This document shows, one piece after another, positions 43,527 to 50,579 of a stretch of 64,000 nucleotides of DNA. The translations under genes and the position numbers were made by a program. The notes beneath the pieces were generated by a model that had not been told where the DNA came from, did not search any database, and saw only the letters and a program-made list of their open reading frames with translations. The first letter of the stretch is position 1, and the number at the start of each line of letters is the position of its first letter. Source of the stretch: Flavobacterium psychrophilum (GTDB lineage: Bacteria > Bacteroidota > Bacteroidia > Flavobacteriales > Flavobacteriaceae); NCBI GenBank assembly GCA_945890865.1, contig CAMDDB010000011.1, forward strand, positions 1 through 64,000, in the 5' to 3' direction.

Positions 43527-43973
43527 TTTTTTATAGTATTTTAAAGGAACAAGTAGCATTCCAAAACATTCGCCATGTTGTTTTCCTACATGTTTGTGAT
43601 GCATTTTATGAGCTCTTCTTACTGCTTTAGCATAACGATTATTGGCATTTCTAAATAATTTAAATCGTTGGTGTATAAAAATATCATGAACAAAGAAATA
43701 CGCAATTCCATAGGCTAATATTCCGAGTCCTATTGCCAATCCAAATTCAAATAGGTCATAGTTCCAAAGCAAGAAACACCCAATGCTCACTACGGCATAA
43801 AAAATAAAAAAGGCATCATTGCGCTCAAACCAAGAATCATGATCTTTTTTGTGATGATCGGCATGTAAAACCCACAAAAAACCATGCATAATATATTTAT
43901 GGCTAAACCATGCCATAAATTCCATAATGAAAAATGTTGTAAAGAAAATCAATATTTGTAACCACATAGTCAT
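43524..43973 (-). CDS. crtZ: beta-carotene hydroxylase CrtZ
   Basis: This 149-residue membrane di-iron hydroxylase of the fatty-acid hydroxylase superfamily adds 3-hydroxyls to beta-carotene rings, giving zeaxanthin. Histidine boxes are visible: HKYIMH, HADHH, HDIFIHQRF and HKMHHKH, the usual four clusters. Three to four helices anchor it in the inner membrane. I place the start at ATG 43973 (MTMWLQILIFF), though an ATG two codons later at 43967 is possible. It is the last gene of the crt operon, 8 nt after crtB. A lycopene cyclase is needed for its substrate but is not in the window. Confidence 0.92.
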   Translation of the reverse strand: MTMWLQILIFFTTFFIMEFMAWFSHKYIMHGFLWVLHADHHKKDHDSWFERNDAFFIFYAVVSIGCFLLWNYDLFEFGLAIGLGILAYGIAYFFVHDIFIHQRFKLFRNANNRYAKAVRRAHKMHHKHVGKQHGECFGMLLVPLKYYKK

Positions 43974-43981
43974 AATCTTTT

Positions 43982-44821
43982 TTAAATGATATTCAATTTG
44001 TAATTCACGTAGCATTTTGCTAGTAGGCCTACTTTTTCATGATCGGGAACACGAATTCGAGTGTTTTTAATTTCTAAAGAAGGTGTTTTTTGTAGTTTAC
44101 TCAATAATTTCTTATAATATATGTATGCGGTATATACGCCAAATTTTGCTTCTATAGGAAGTTTTTGAATTCCTTCAAAACCTGCATCAAAATCGGCTTG
44201 AATTTCTGCAATGATTTGTTGTTTAGACGCTTCGTCTAAACGAGATAGATCAGTATTGGGAAAATAAGTTCTACTTAAGTCTTCGAAATCTGCTTTTAAA
44301 TCTCTTAAGAAATTGACTTTTTGAAATGCCGATCCTAAACGCATAGCGCTATTTTTTAAGGAATCATATTTTGCAACATCGCCATTTACAAAAACTTTCA
44401 AACACATTAGACCTACCACATCGGCAGAACCATATATGTATTCGTTATATTCTTCTACAGTAGTATATTTTGTTTTCACCAAATCTAACCTCATGCTTTT
44501 CATGAATGCACCAATCAATTCGTTTGGGATGTTGTATTTGTGAACGGTGTGCTGAAACGAGTTCAAAATTGGGTTCAGACTAATTTTTTGCGATAGGGCT
44601 AAAGCCAAATCATTCTCAAATTGAGAAAACAAATTTTCTTTGTCATAGTCGTGAAAGGTATCTACAATTTCATCGGCAAAGCGAACAAAACCATAAATAT
44701 TATAAATGTCCTGACGAATGGTAGGGGCTAACATCTTTACAGCTGTTGAAAAAGAAGTGCTGTAGGCCTTCGTAACTTTTACGCTGCAATCAAAGGAAAC
44801 ATGATCAAAAATCGACTTCAT
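43982..44821 (-). CDS. crtB: phytoene synthase
   Basis: This 279-residue isoprenoid synthase condenses two geranylgeranyl diphosphates into phytoene. The trans-prenyl head motif IYGFVRFADEIVDTF holds the first Asp-rich site (DEIVD near residue 51). YIYGSADVVGLM and AFQKVNFLRDLKADFEDLSR (about residues 166-186) hold the second Asp motif. Length is normal for the family. It starts 1 nt after crtI's stop, clearly co-transcribed, and precedes crtZ. Confidence 0.95.
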   Translation of the reverse strand: MKSIFDHVSFDCSVKVTKAYSTSFSTAVKMLAPTIRQDIYNIYGFVRFADEIVDTFHDYDKENLFSQFENDLALALSQKISLNPILNSFQHTVHKYNIPNELIGAFMKSMRLDLVKTKYTTVEEYNEYIYGSADVVGLMCLKVFVNGDVAKYDSLKNSAMRLGSAFQKVNFLRDLKADFEDLSRTYFPNTDLSRLDEASKQQIIAEIQADFDAGFEGIQKLPIEAKFGVYTAYIYYKKLLSKLQKTPSLEIKNTRIRVPDHEKVGLLAKCYVNYKLNII

Positions 44822-44822
44822 A

Positions 44823-46283
44823 CTATTGATACTTTTCTATTAAATCGGAAACTAATTTTCCTGAAATTAATGCGGGAGGAACACCTGGCCCCGGAACAGT
44901 TAATTGACCAGTAAAAAATAAATTACTTACCTTTTTACTTCTCAATTTAGGTCTTAAAAAAGCAGTTTGCAACAATGTGTTAGCCATACCGTATGCATTC
45001 CCTTTGTACGAATTATAATCCTTAACAAAATCATTTACACAAAATGAGTCTTTAAAGATAATATTATTTTTTATATTTTGATTGGTTAACCGTTCAAAAC
45101 GGGCAATTATTTTTTCAAAATAGGCTTCTCTTAACGCGGGAGTATCTTCTAAACCCGGAGCAATCGGAATCAAAAATATTCCAGCCTCTTTTCCTGCAGG
45201 TGCCGAATTTTCATCGGTTTTAGAAGGAAAACTTGCATAGAATAACGGTTCGTCTGGCCATTTTGGAGTATCATAAATAGCACGGGCATGTACGTCAAAA
45301 TCCACATCAAAAAATAATGAATGATGTTCTACATTTTCTAATTTTTTATCAAAGCCAACATAAAATAAAAGCGAAGAGGGGGCAAATGTTTTGGTGCTCC
45401 AATATTTTTCTGAATATTGACGGTATTTTGAATCGAGTAAGGTTTCGGTGTGGTGATAGTCTGCACCACTTACTACTACATCGGCCATAATGGTTTCATT
45501 GTTTACCAATAAGCCGGTGGTTTTGCCATTGACTATGTTTATTTTTTCAATAGATGCTTTTGTGTGGATGGTTACTCCTAATTCTTTGGCCAAAGCTTCC
45601 ATGGCTAATATTACTGAATACATACCATTTTTTGGATGCCAAGTACCCAATCCAAAATCGGCAAAATTCATAAAACTATAAAAGGAGGGAGTATCGCTAG
45701 GCTTAGCGCCAAGAAATAATACCGGAAACTCTAAAATTTGTATAAGTTTAGTGTTTTTAAATTTTTTTCGAACGTCTCTTGATATGGTACTGAAAAATTG
45801 GTTGACTTTTTTTGCAGTTTCAAGTGTTACCAATTCTAAGGGCGATTCTCCAGGACGGTATACTAAATCTTTAATGGCAATGTTATAATTGCTTTGTGCC
45901 TCGGTCATAAATTGCTCCAACTTTTTACCACTTCCTTTTTCAATGGATTCAAAAGTAGTAATGATTTCGGGTAAATTATCGGCTATGGTTACAAAATCTA
46001 ATGGGCCATAATATACTTGATAGGCCGGACTCAACTTAATTAATTCGAAGTAATCTGAAGGTTTTTTGTTGAAATCGCCAAAAAAACGTTCAAATACATC
46101 GGGCATCCAATACCAAGTTGGGCCGATATCAAATGTGAATCCCTCTTTCTTGAGTTGACGGGCTCTACCACCTATGGTCTCATTTTTTTCATATATTACA
46201 ACTTCATTGCCTGCTTTTGCTAAATAACAAGCTGCCGCCAATGAAGAAAATCCAGATCCTATAATTGCTACTTTTTTTTGCAC
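44823..46283 (-). CDS. crtI: phytoene desaturase
   Basis: This 486-residue FAD enzyme of the CrtI family dehydrogenates phytoene to lycopene. The Rossmann dinucleotide motif GSGFSSLAAACYLAKAG lies near residue 9. The family motif GRARQLKKEGFTFDIGPTWY follows (about residues 43-62), and the C-terminal flavin-binding NLFFTGQLTVPGPGVPPALI lies near residue 450. All are intact. It lies 42 nt after the MerR/CarH-like gene with no promoter motif in the gap, so the regulator and crtI-crtB-crtZ probably share one transcript. Confidence 0.95.
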   Translation of the reverse strand: MQKKVAIIGSGFSSLAAACYLAKAGNEVVIYEKNETIGGRARQLKKEGFTFDIGPTWYWMPDVFERFFGDFNKKPSDYFELIKLSPAYQVYYGPLDFVTIADNLPEIITTFESIEKGSGKKLEQFMTEAQSNYNIAIKDLVYRPGESPLELVTLETAKKVNQFFSTISRDVRKKFKNTKLIQILEFPVLFLGAKPSDTPSFYSFMNFADFGLGTWHPKNGMYSVILAMEALAKELGVTIHTKASIEKINIVNGKTTGLLVNNETIMADVVVSGADYHHTETLLDSKYRQYSEKYWSTKTFAPSSLLFYVGFDKKLENVEHHSLFFDVDFDVHARAIYDTPKWPDEPLFYASFPSKTDENSAPAGKEAGIFLIPIAPGLEDTPALREAYFEKIIARFERLTNQNIKNNIIFKDSFCVNDFVKDYNSYKGNAYGMANTLLQTAFLRPKLRSKKVSNLFFTGQLTVPGPGVPPALISGKLVSDLIEKYQ

Positions 46284-46325
46284 TTTTGGGTATTTTTTAT
46301 AGAGGTTGTAAATAATCGATTTTAA

Positions 46326-47228
46326 TTACAAATAAGAAGAAGTTAGCTCTTCAATACTATTGTATATGTGTATGTTTTGGTACTTATTTTTTTCGGAAAT
46401 ATGCGAAGTCATTCTTCCTAAAATAAGCATTTCGTTGTCGGTGTTTTTTAATAATTTATTATACAGCTCATCTATATAATCAACAATTATTTCTTGGTTG
46501 GGTTCTACTGTGAAATAACTCACGAAAGTTATTTTTTCAAAAGCACTTTTGAGGTCTAACAAACTTTCAATTGGAATGCTCTCTCCTAAATAAATCGTTT
46601 GATAGCCATTCAATAGGATTTCATAATTCAAATACATGATTCCCAATTCGTGAATTTCGTTAGAAGGTAAAAACAAAACAAAAACCCTATCGTCTTTTGT
46701 TGGGGTGAGTGTTTGAACTTTTTCTGTATTTATTAATAGCTTTTGTTTGATGAGGTAGGTGATAAAATGTTCGTGGGCAGGAGAAATGGTATCGGTTTGC
46801 CACAAATAGCCTAATTCTTGCATCAACGGAATAAAAACCGAGTAAAAAACTTCTTTGAAGGTTTTTTCGCTTAACAACTTATTGTATGTGTTAAAAAAAA
46901 GCGTTTGGTCAAAGTTCATCATTGCTATTTTAAAAGTACTAATCGCATGATTTTTTGCACTTTTTTCAGAAATAATATCGTTGGCCAATTGGTTAAATTC
47001 AATAGAATTTAGGGTTGAAATTTTAGAAATTTTATATCCATAATTATGAAGAAGTACTATACTTAATAGCTTTTGTAAGCTTTTGATGTCATAGTAGCGG
47101 ATATTGGTTTCAGAACGCATAGGTTCTAAAACATTGTATCTTTTTTCCCAAATACGTATCGTATGTGCTTTTATACCCGATAAATTTTCCAGGTCTTTTA
47201 TACTAAACACATTTTTTACATTGTTCAT
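46326..47228 (-). CDS. CarH-like MerR regulator with cobalamin-binding domain
   Basis: This 300-residue regulator has an N-terminal MerR helix-turn-helix (residues 6-75, FSIKDLENLSGIKAHTIRIWEK ending at the winged LEPMRSETNIRYYD). A helical B12-cap domain (about 90-165) and a Rossmann cobalamin-binding domain (about 182-300) follow. The CarH photoreceptor hallmark W-x9-EH is exact: Trp143, Glu153, His154. The cobalamin motif ExHxxG is present as E191-I-H193-E-L-G196. The later SxT and GG positions are only partly kept (S237-Y-F and G271-R). It probably represses the downstream crt genes until light breaks an adenosylcobalamin-bound tetramer. That mechanism is inferred from CarH, not shown here. 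Confidence 0.9.
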   Translation of the reverse strand: MNNVKNVFSIKDLENLSGIKAHTIRIWEKRYNVLEPMRSETNIRYYDIKSLQKLLSIVLLHNYGYKISKISTLNSIEFNQLANDIISEKSAKNHAISTFKIAMMNFDQTLFFNTYNKLLSEKTFKEVFYSVFIPLMQELGYLWQTDTISPAHEHFITYLIKQKLLINTEKVQTLTPTKDDRVFVLFLPSNEIHELGIMYLNYEILLNGYQTIYLGESIPIESLLDLKSAFEKITFVSYFTVEPNQEIIVDYIDELYNKLLKNTDNEMLILGRMTSHISEKNKYQNIHIYNSIEELTSSYL

Positions 47229-47229
47229 C

Positions 47230-47255
47230 GTTGATTTTTTTGTTCAACAAATATA
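47230..47255 (-). promoter_or_regulatory. promoter and possible operator of the carH-crt operon
   Basis: TATATTTG on the minus strand (47248-47255) is the -7 element. A perfect inverted repeat TTGTTCAACAA (47240-47250) overlaps it and the predicted start site. A second pair, GTTGA (47230-47234) and TCAAC (47244-47248), lies in the same stretch. The position suits an autoregulatory operator. Confidence 0.5.
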
Positions 47256-47333
47256 GTAAAAAAATAAACAAAAAAAAAGATGAAGTAAAAATCAATGAAA
47301 TTATTTGAAAAAAACAACAAATAACAGTAAAAG

Positions 47334-47416
47334 TGACCATGGAGGGATTTGAACCCTCACGCCCTTAAGAGCACCACCCCCTCAAGATGGCGAGTCTACC
47401 GTTTCTCCACATGGCC
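47334..47416 (-). tRNA. tRNA-Leu (anticodon GAG)
   Basis: This is an 83-nt class-II tRNA with a long variable arm. The acceptor stem is GGCCATG / CATGGTC with discriminator A. The anticodon loop reads C-T-T-G-A-G-G, giving anticodon GAG for CUC/CUU codons. TTCAAAT closes the T loop. The CCA is not encoded. It is the last of three tRNA genes on the minus strand. Confidence 0.95.
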
Positions 47417-47424
47417 AAAAAATA

Positions 47425-47450
47425 AAGACGTTGCGGTGCAACGTCTTAAA
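47425..47450 (-). terminator. hairpin between tRNA-Asn and tRNA-Leu
   Basis: A perfect 10-bp stem AAGACGTTGC / GCAACGTCTT with a 3-nt loop. On the minus strand it is followed by TTATTTTTT, so it may end the Lys-Asn transcript partially before tRNA-Leu. Confidence 0.6.
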
Positions 47451-47456
47451 ATTTTG

Positions 47457-47529
47457 TGACCTGGCTGGGATTCGAACCCAGGACCCCATCATTAACAGTG
47501 ATGTGCTCTACCAGCTGAGCTACCAAGTC
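47457..47529 (-). tRNA. tRNA-Asn (anticodon GTT), tRNA-Lys-like body
   Basis: This 73-nt gene folds as a standard cloverleaf. The acceptor stem is GACTTGG / CCAGGTC with discriminator A, the D stem GCTC/GAGC, the anticodon stem CATCA/TGATG with loop CTGTTAA, and the T stem CTGGG/CCCAG. The anticodon GTT would read AAC/AAU. It differs from the tRNA-Lys gene at 47558-47630 only at 47496 (the wobble base, G against T). tRNA-Asn usually carries a G discriminator in bacteria, so this gene may be a switched tRNA-Lys. Confidence 0.9.
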
Positions 47530-47557
47530 TAAGCGTTCAAGAAATGTATTTTTGTAG

Positions 47558-47630
47558 TGACCTGGCTGGGATTCGAACCCAGGACCCCATCATTAAAAGT
47601 GATGTGCTCTACCAGCTGAGCTACCAAGTC
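47558..47630 (-). tRNA. tRNA-Lys (anticodon TTT)
   Basis: This 73-nt gene has the same stems as the adjacent GTT gene, with anticodon loop CTTTTAA and discriminator A, as expected of bacterial tRNA-Lys. It is first in the cluster, 22 nt downstream of a TATATTTG promoter. Confidence 0.95.
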
Positions 47631-47652
47631 ATTATTTTCTTGAATGCGGGTG

Positions 47653-47660
47653 CAAATATA
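47653..47660 (-). promoter_or_regulatory. -7 element of the tRNA cluster
   Basis: TATATTTG followed by GC on the minus strand, 22 nt before the first base of tRNA-Lys. Confidence 0.75.
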
Positions 47661-47696
47661 GTAACATAAATTCGGTTTTCAATAGGTTTTTTATTA

Positions 47697-47704
47697 TAAA
47701 TTTG
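47697..47704 (+). promoter_or_regulatory. -7 element of aroK
   Basis: TAAATTTG, 52 nt upstream of ATG 47757. Confidence 0.5.
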
Positions 47705-47756
47705 TCTTTTTTAATAATTAATTTATTAACTCCTTAATTTATAGGGGATTATTCAT

Positions 47757-48272
47757 ATGAAGAAAGTAATTTTGGTAGGATATATGGGCAGTGGAAAGTC
47801 ATCAGTAGGTGCTCTATTGGCTTCAAAATTAGGCATTTCATATTATGATTTAGATGCTATAATTGAAGAAATTGAGCAGCTTTCGGTCAGTGAATTATTT
47901 ACTAAAAAGGGAGAAATTTATTTCAGAAAAATAGAACACACAGCCTTACAAAAAACAGTAGAAATAAATGAGCCTTTTGTGCTTAGTTTAGGCGGTGGAA
48001 CACCCTGTTATTTTAATAATCACGAGTTGATTTTGCAAGACAATATTGTTTCTTTTTATTTAAAAGGTACTGCTGCAACTCTATCTAATCGATTGCTTGC
48101 CGAAAAAGAAAAGCGTCCATTGCTCTCTTCAATTAATGCCGAAGAATTGCCCGATTTTATAAATAAACATTTATTTGATCGTTCCTATTATTACCATCAA
48201 GTGAGTCATGTAATTACAATCGAATCAAAATCTGTTGAGGCAGTGGCTTCTGAAATATACCAATACCTATGA
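47757..48272 (+). CDS. aroK: shikimate kinase
   Basis: This 171-residue kinase phosphorylates shikimate with ATP in aromatic amino acid synthesis. The P-loop GYMGSGKSS (about residues 8-16), Asp in YYDLD, the shikimate-binding LGGGTPCY near residue 79 and the LID RPLLSS near 118 are visible. Length fits AroK. It converges on a phosphoribosyltransferase gene with a 6-nt overlap at the stop codons. Confidence 0.95.
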   Translation: MKKVILVGYMGSGKSSVGALLASKLGISYYDLDAIIEEIEQLSVSELFTKKGEIYFRKIEHTALQKTVEINEPFVLSLGGGTPCYFNNHELILQDNIVSFYLKGTAATLSNRLLAEKEKRPLLSSINAEELPDFINKHLFDRSYYYHQVSHVITIESKSVEAVASEIYQYL

Positions 48273-48761
48273 TAAATAGGCATAAGATCCCTTTTCTTCA
48301 AAAACAACATGAATGTGTTCTTGTAAAGAAGTGGAAAGCGAAATTCCTTTGAAATCGGCTTTGACGGGGTATTTTTTATGATTGCGATCGACCAATACGG
48401 CAGTTTTAAATTTACTTAGCGTAACTTCTAAGAAATGTTTAACACCATAAATTAATGTTGTTCCCGAGTTTAATACATCGTCAATCAAAACCAAGCCTTT
48501 ATTTTCATATAATTCTCTAGCTATCGAAGTAGTAATGGGTGCTTTTGGATCAAGTTTATTGATTTTAACTTCACACAGGGTCACTTTCAGATCAGAAATT
48601 TGACTTAGTTCAAAGGCTATCTTTTGAGCAAAAACATACCCGTTTGAAGCAATACCCGCAAGAATTACTTCATTCTCCGCGCTGAATGTTTCGTAAATTT
48701 GATAGGCAATTCTTTTGGTTTTATGACGAATTTCGGTGTCGGTTAAAATAATATTTTTCAT
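48267..48761 (-). CDS. phosphoribosyltransferase (PyrR-like fold)
   Basis: This is a 164-residue type-I PRTase with the PRPP signature LVLIDDVLNSGTTLIYG near residue 90. A flexible-loop region lies near TLCEVKINKLDPKAPI and a DRNHKKYPVKADFKG hood comes before the end. It resembles the PyrR/xanthine-guanine type in length. It lacks evidence for RNA binding, so a salvage role is as likely as regulation. Its promoter TATCTTTG is 20 nt upstream. It overlaps the aroK 3' end by 6 nt. Confidence 0.85.
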   Translation of the reverse strand: MKNIILTDTEIRHKTKRIAYQIYETFSAENEVILAGIASNGYVFAQKIAFELSQISDLKVTLCEVKINKLDPKAPITTSIARELYENKGLVLIDDVLNSGTTLIYGVKHFLEVTLSKFKTAVLVDRNHKKYPVKADFKGISLSTSLQEHIHVVFEEKGSYAYLS

Positions 48762-48781
48762 TAGGCTGTGTTATTTTTTTT

Positions 48782-48789
48782 CAAAGATA
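48782..48789 (-). promoter_or_regulatory. -7 element of the PRTase gene
   Basis: TATCTTTG on the minus strand, 20 nt upstream of ATG 48761. Confidence 0.65.
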
Positions 48790-48797
48790 AAAAAGAG

Positions 48798-48899
48798 TTA
48801 CTTATTTTGTCTTGGTTTTATAGAATTATGTGCTCTTTCCAATGTTTTATTCTTAATTTTTGAAATGCGTTTCAAAAAACTTTCTTCCCAGTAATTCAT
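48798..48899 (-). CDS. possible 33-residue basic peptide
   Basis: The frame begins MNYWEESFLKRISKIKNK, ends IKPRQNK, and stands 2 nt after the S4-protein stop on the same strand. It is lysine/arginine-rich with one likely amphipathic helix. The tight spacing behind the S4 gene argues for translation, but there is no homology evidence I can state. It may be spurious. Confidence 0.35.
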   Translation of the reverse strand: MNYWEESFLKRISKIKNKTLERAHNSIKPRQNK

Positions 48900-48901
48900 T
48901 G

Positions 48902-49294
48902 TTATTCTTCATTTCCAATAAAAGAATCGTCATCTGAAATAAAATCATCTATTTCTCTACGTTCTTTTTTCGTAGGCCTTCCAGTTCCATTGGCTCTATA
49001 ATGTTCTTTTGATAATTTCATCAAGGCTAAGTGTTCAAAAGCTTCAGCGGGAGTTTCGTCTTTACGATATAAATCTACTAGTTTGGTACCAAGTCTATTT
49101 AGAGGAATGTCTAAGACGGTTAATTTATAATTAATTTGATCTTTTCGAAGCGTAATATTATCTGTTGGGAATACGTCTCTAGATGGTTTTGCTGCTTGCC
49201 CATTTACAGAAATGTGTCCTTTTTTAGCAGCTTCTGTTGCCATGCTTCTAGTTTTGTAATAACGCACACACCATAAATATTTGTCAATTCTCAT
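48902..49294 (-). CDS. S4-domain RNA-binding protein (Hsp15-like)
   Basis: This 130-residue protein starts RIDKYLWCVRYYKTRSMATE, an S4 RNA-binding alpha-L motif. GHISVNGQAAKPSRDV follows. The C-terminal tail GRPTKKERREIDDF ends in an acidic DDD/EE segment. It resembles E. coli Hsp15 (HslR), which recognises stalled 50S subunits with attached nascent chain. Length and domain order match. Its TATTTTTG promoter faces the FKBP gene. Confidence 0.9.
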   Translation of the reverse strand: MRIDKYLWCVRYYKTRSMATEAAKKGHISVNGQAAKPSRDVFPTDNITLRKDQINYKLTVLDIPLNRLGTKLVDLYRKDETPAEAFEHLALMKLSKEHYRANGTGRPTKKERREIDDFISDDDSFIGNEE

Positions 49295-49325
49295 AGTAAA
49301 TCAAAAATCCGTGTTAATATTTCTA

Positions 49326-49333
49326 CAAAAATA
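49326..49333 (-). promoter_or_regulatory. -7 element of the S4-protein gene
   Basis: TATTTTTG on the minus strand, 31 nt upstream of ATG 49294. Confidence 0.6.
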
Positions 49334-49373
49334 AATGAAAATTGTATCTTGCGCCCTATAAAAATTTAGAATA

Positions 49374-50384
49374 ATGAAAACCCTTGTTAAAATAGTATTG
49401 GTAACCCTTTTTACATCCAGTATTTTTTCATGTCAGAATAATGATGATTCAACTACTCTAGAAAAACCAAGACCCTATGCAGAAGTCTATGTCGAAGATA
49501 CTTTGAAGATTAGAGAATTTATGGAATCTCATTATGTAACTGTTGATGCTGATTATAATACAACTTTTACTCAAATTCCAGTAGGAGGTTCCCAAACACC
49601 CATTTCAGAATTACCTAATTTAGAGCACATCGAAAGAGATATCCATGATATTACTTATAAAATATATTATTTAAAGTTGCGTGAGGGCACTGGAGAAGCA
49701 ACAACTCCCGTTGATTCTACCTTTGTTTCCTATAAAGGAAATACATTTACAAAGACAACAACAAATAACGTGGACACTTATACACAAAGTGTATTTGATC
49801 AATCGCAAACACCAGTTTGGTTTACTTTAGAAGATGTAATTCGTGGTTGGGGAGAAGTAATTCCTCAATTTAAAACAGGTACTTATTCTGCAAATCCTGA
49901 TGGTACTGTCTCTTTTCAAAATTATGGTGTAGGAGTAATGTTTTTACCTTCAGGTTTAGGATATTATAATTCATCAACAACGAGTATATCTGCTTATTCG
50001 CCCTTGATTTTTAACTTTAAATTATACAATCAAAGATCCCGTGATCATGATCGCGATGGAATCCTTTCAAGAATTGAATATGGGCCTGATTTTAATGCCG
50101 ATGCATTAGATACCGACGGTGACAAATTGCGCGATTATAGAGATGTTGATGATGATGGGGATGGTGTGCTAACCATTGTTGAAACTAAAAAACCACTACC
50201 TTTATCCTCTGGTCAAGGTACTAGTCTTTATTATCCTTATAATCCAATTCTCGATAATCCATCAACTCCGATTAACGAGTCAGAACCCAAAGGGATTCCT
50301 TCAGCATCTGGCGATGGAGTTACTCCATCACGTTTAAGAAGACATCTTGATAAAAATAGCAAACCACCTTTCATAGTGTATTAA
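49374..50384 (+). CDS. FKBP-type peptidyl-prolyl isomerase lipoprotein with calcium-loop insert
   Basis: This is a 336-residue lipoprotein with leader LFTSSIFSC (lipobox, Cys20). The FKBP fold (about residues 105-222) shows DSTFVSYKGNTF, the LEDVIRGWGEVIPQFKTGT helix and the FLPSGLGYY active-site strand. Behind it is a run of Asp-rich loops (DHDRDGIL, ALDTDGDKL, VDDDGDGVL) of thrombospondin-3/EF-hand-like type, then a Ser/Pro-rich C-terminus. Several Bacteroidota gliding or outer-membrane-associated FKBPs look like this. The surface location is inferred from the lipobox. The start is ATG 49374. Confidence 0.88.
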   Translation: MKTLVKIVLVTLFTSSIFSCQNNDDSTTLEKPRPYAEVYVEDTLKIREFMESHYVTVDADYNTTFTQIPVGGSQTPISELPNLEHIERDIHDITYKIYYLKLREGTGEATTPVDSTFVSYKGNTFTKTTTNNVDTYTQSVFDQSQTPVWFTLEDVIRGWGEVIPQFKTGTYSANPDGTVSFQNYGVGVMFLPSGLGYYNSSTTSISAYSPLIFNFKLYNQRSRDHDRDGILSRIEYGPDFNADALDTDGDKLRDYRDVDDDGDGVLTIVETKKPLPLSSGQGTSLYYPYNPILDNPSTPINESEPKGIPSASGDGVTPSRLRRHLDKNSKPPFIVY

Positions 50385-50418
50385 AAAAAAGTCCGAGTTA
50401 CTACTCGGACTTTTTTTT
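50383..50418 (+). terminator. terminator of the FKBP gene
   Basis: A 16-bp stem AAAAAAAAGTCCGAGT / ACTCGGACTTTTTTTT with a 4-nt loop, starting at the stop codon. Confidence 0.9.
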
Positions 50419-50433
50419 ATTGGGTTACAAAAC

Positions 50434-50460
50434 AAAAACTCCGATTATTATAATCGGAGT
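50434..50460 (-). terminator. terminator of the DUF4197 gene
   Basis: A 10-bp stem ACTCCGATTA / TAATCGGAGT with a 3-nt loop. On the minus strand it is followed by a T-rich tract. It serves the convergent gene ending at 50580. Confidence 0.7.
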
Positions 50461-50579
50461 AATTTATTAACTAACGTAATCAAACAAGAAAACTCATTTA
50501 TTATCCTACAAATATCGGTTGTTATTTTGGATGAAGATGTTAAGGATATGTTATACTTATGTTATTGATTATTAAATTT

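Noticed and set aside
47457-47630. Assembly duplication as explanation of the twin tRNA genes
   Set aside because: Flanks of the two copies differ, and the single difference falls exactly on the anticodon wobble base, which is unlikely for a random artefact, though reads should confirm it.
50434-50460. Second terminator of the FKBP gene
   Set aside because: The T-rich side lies on the minus strand, so it more likely serves the convergent DUF4197 gene.
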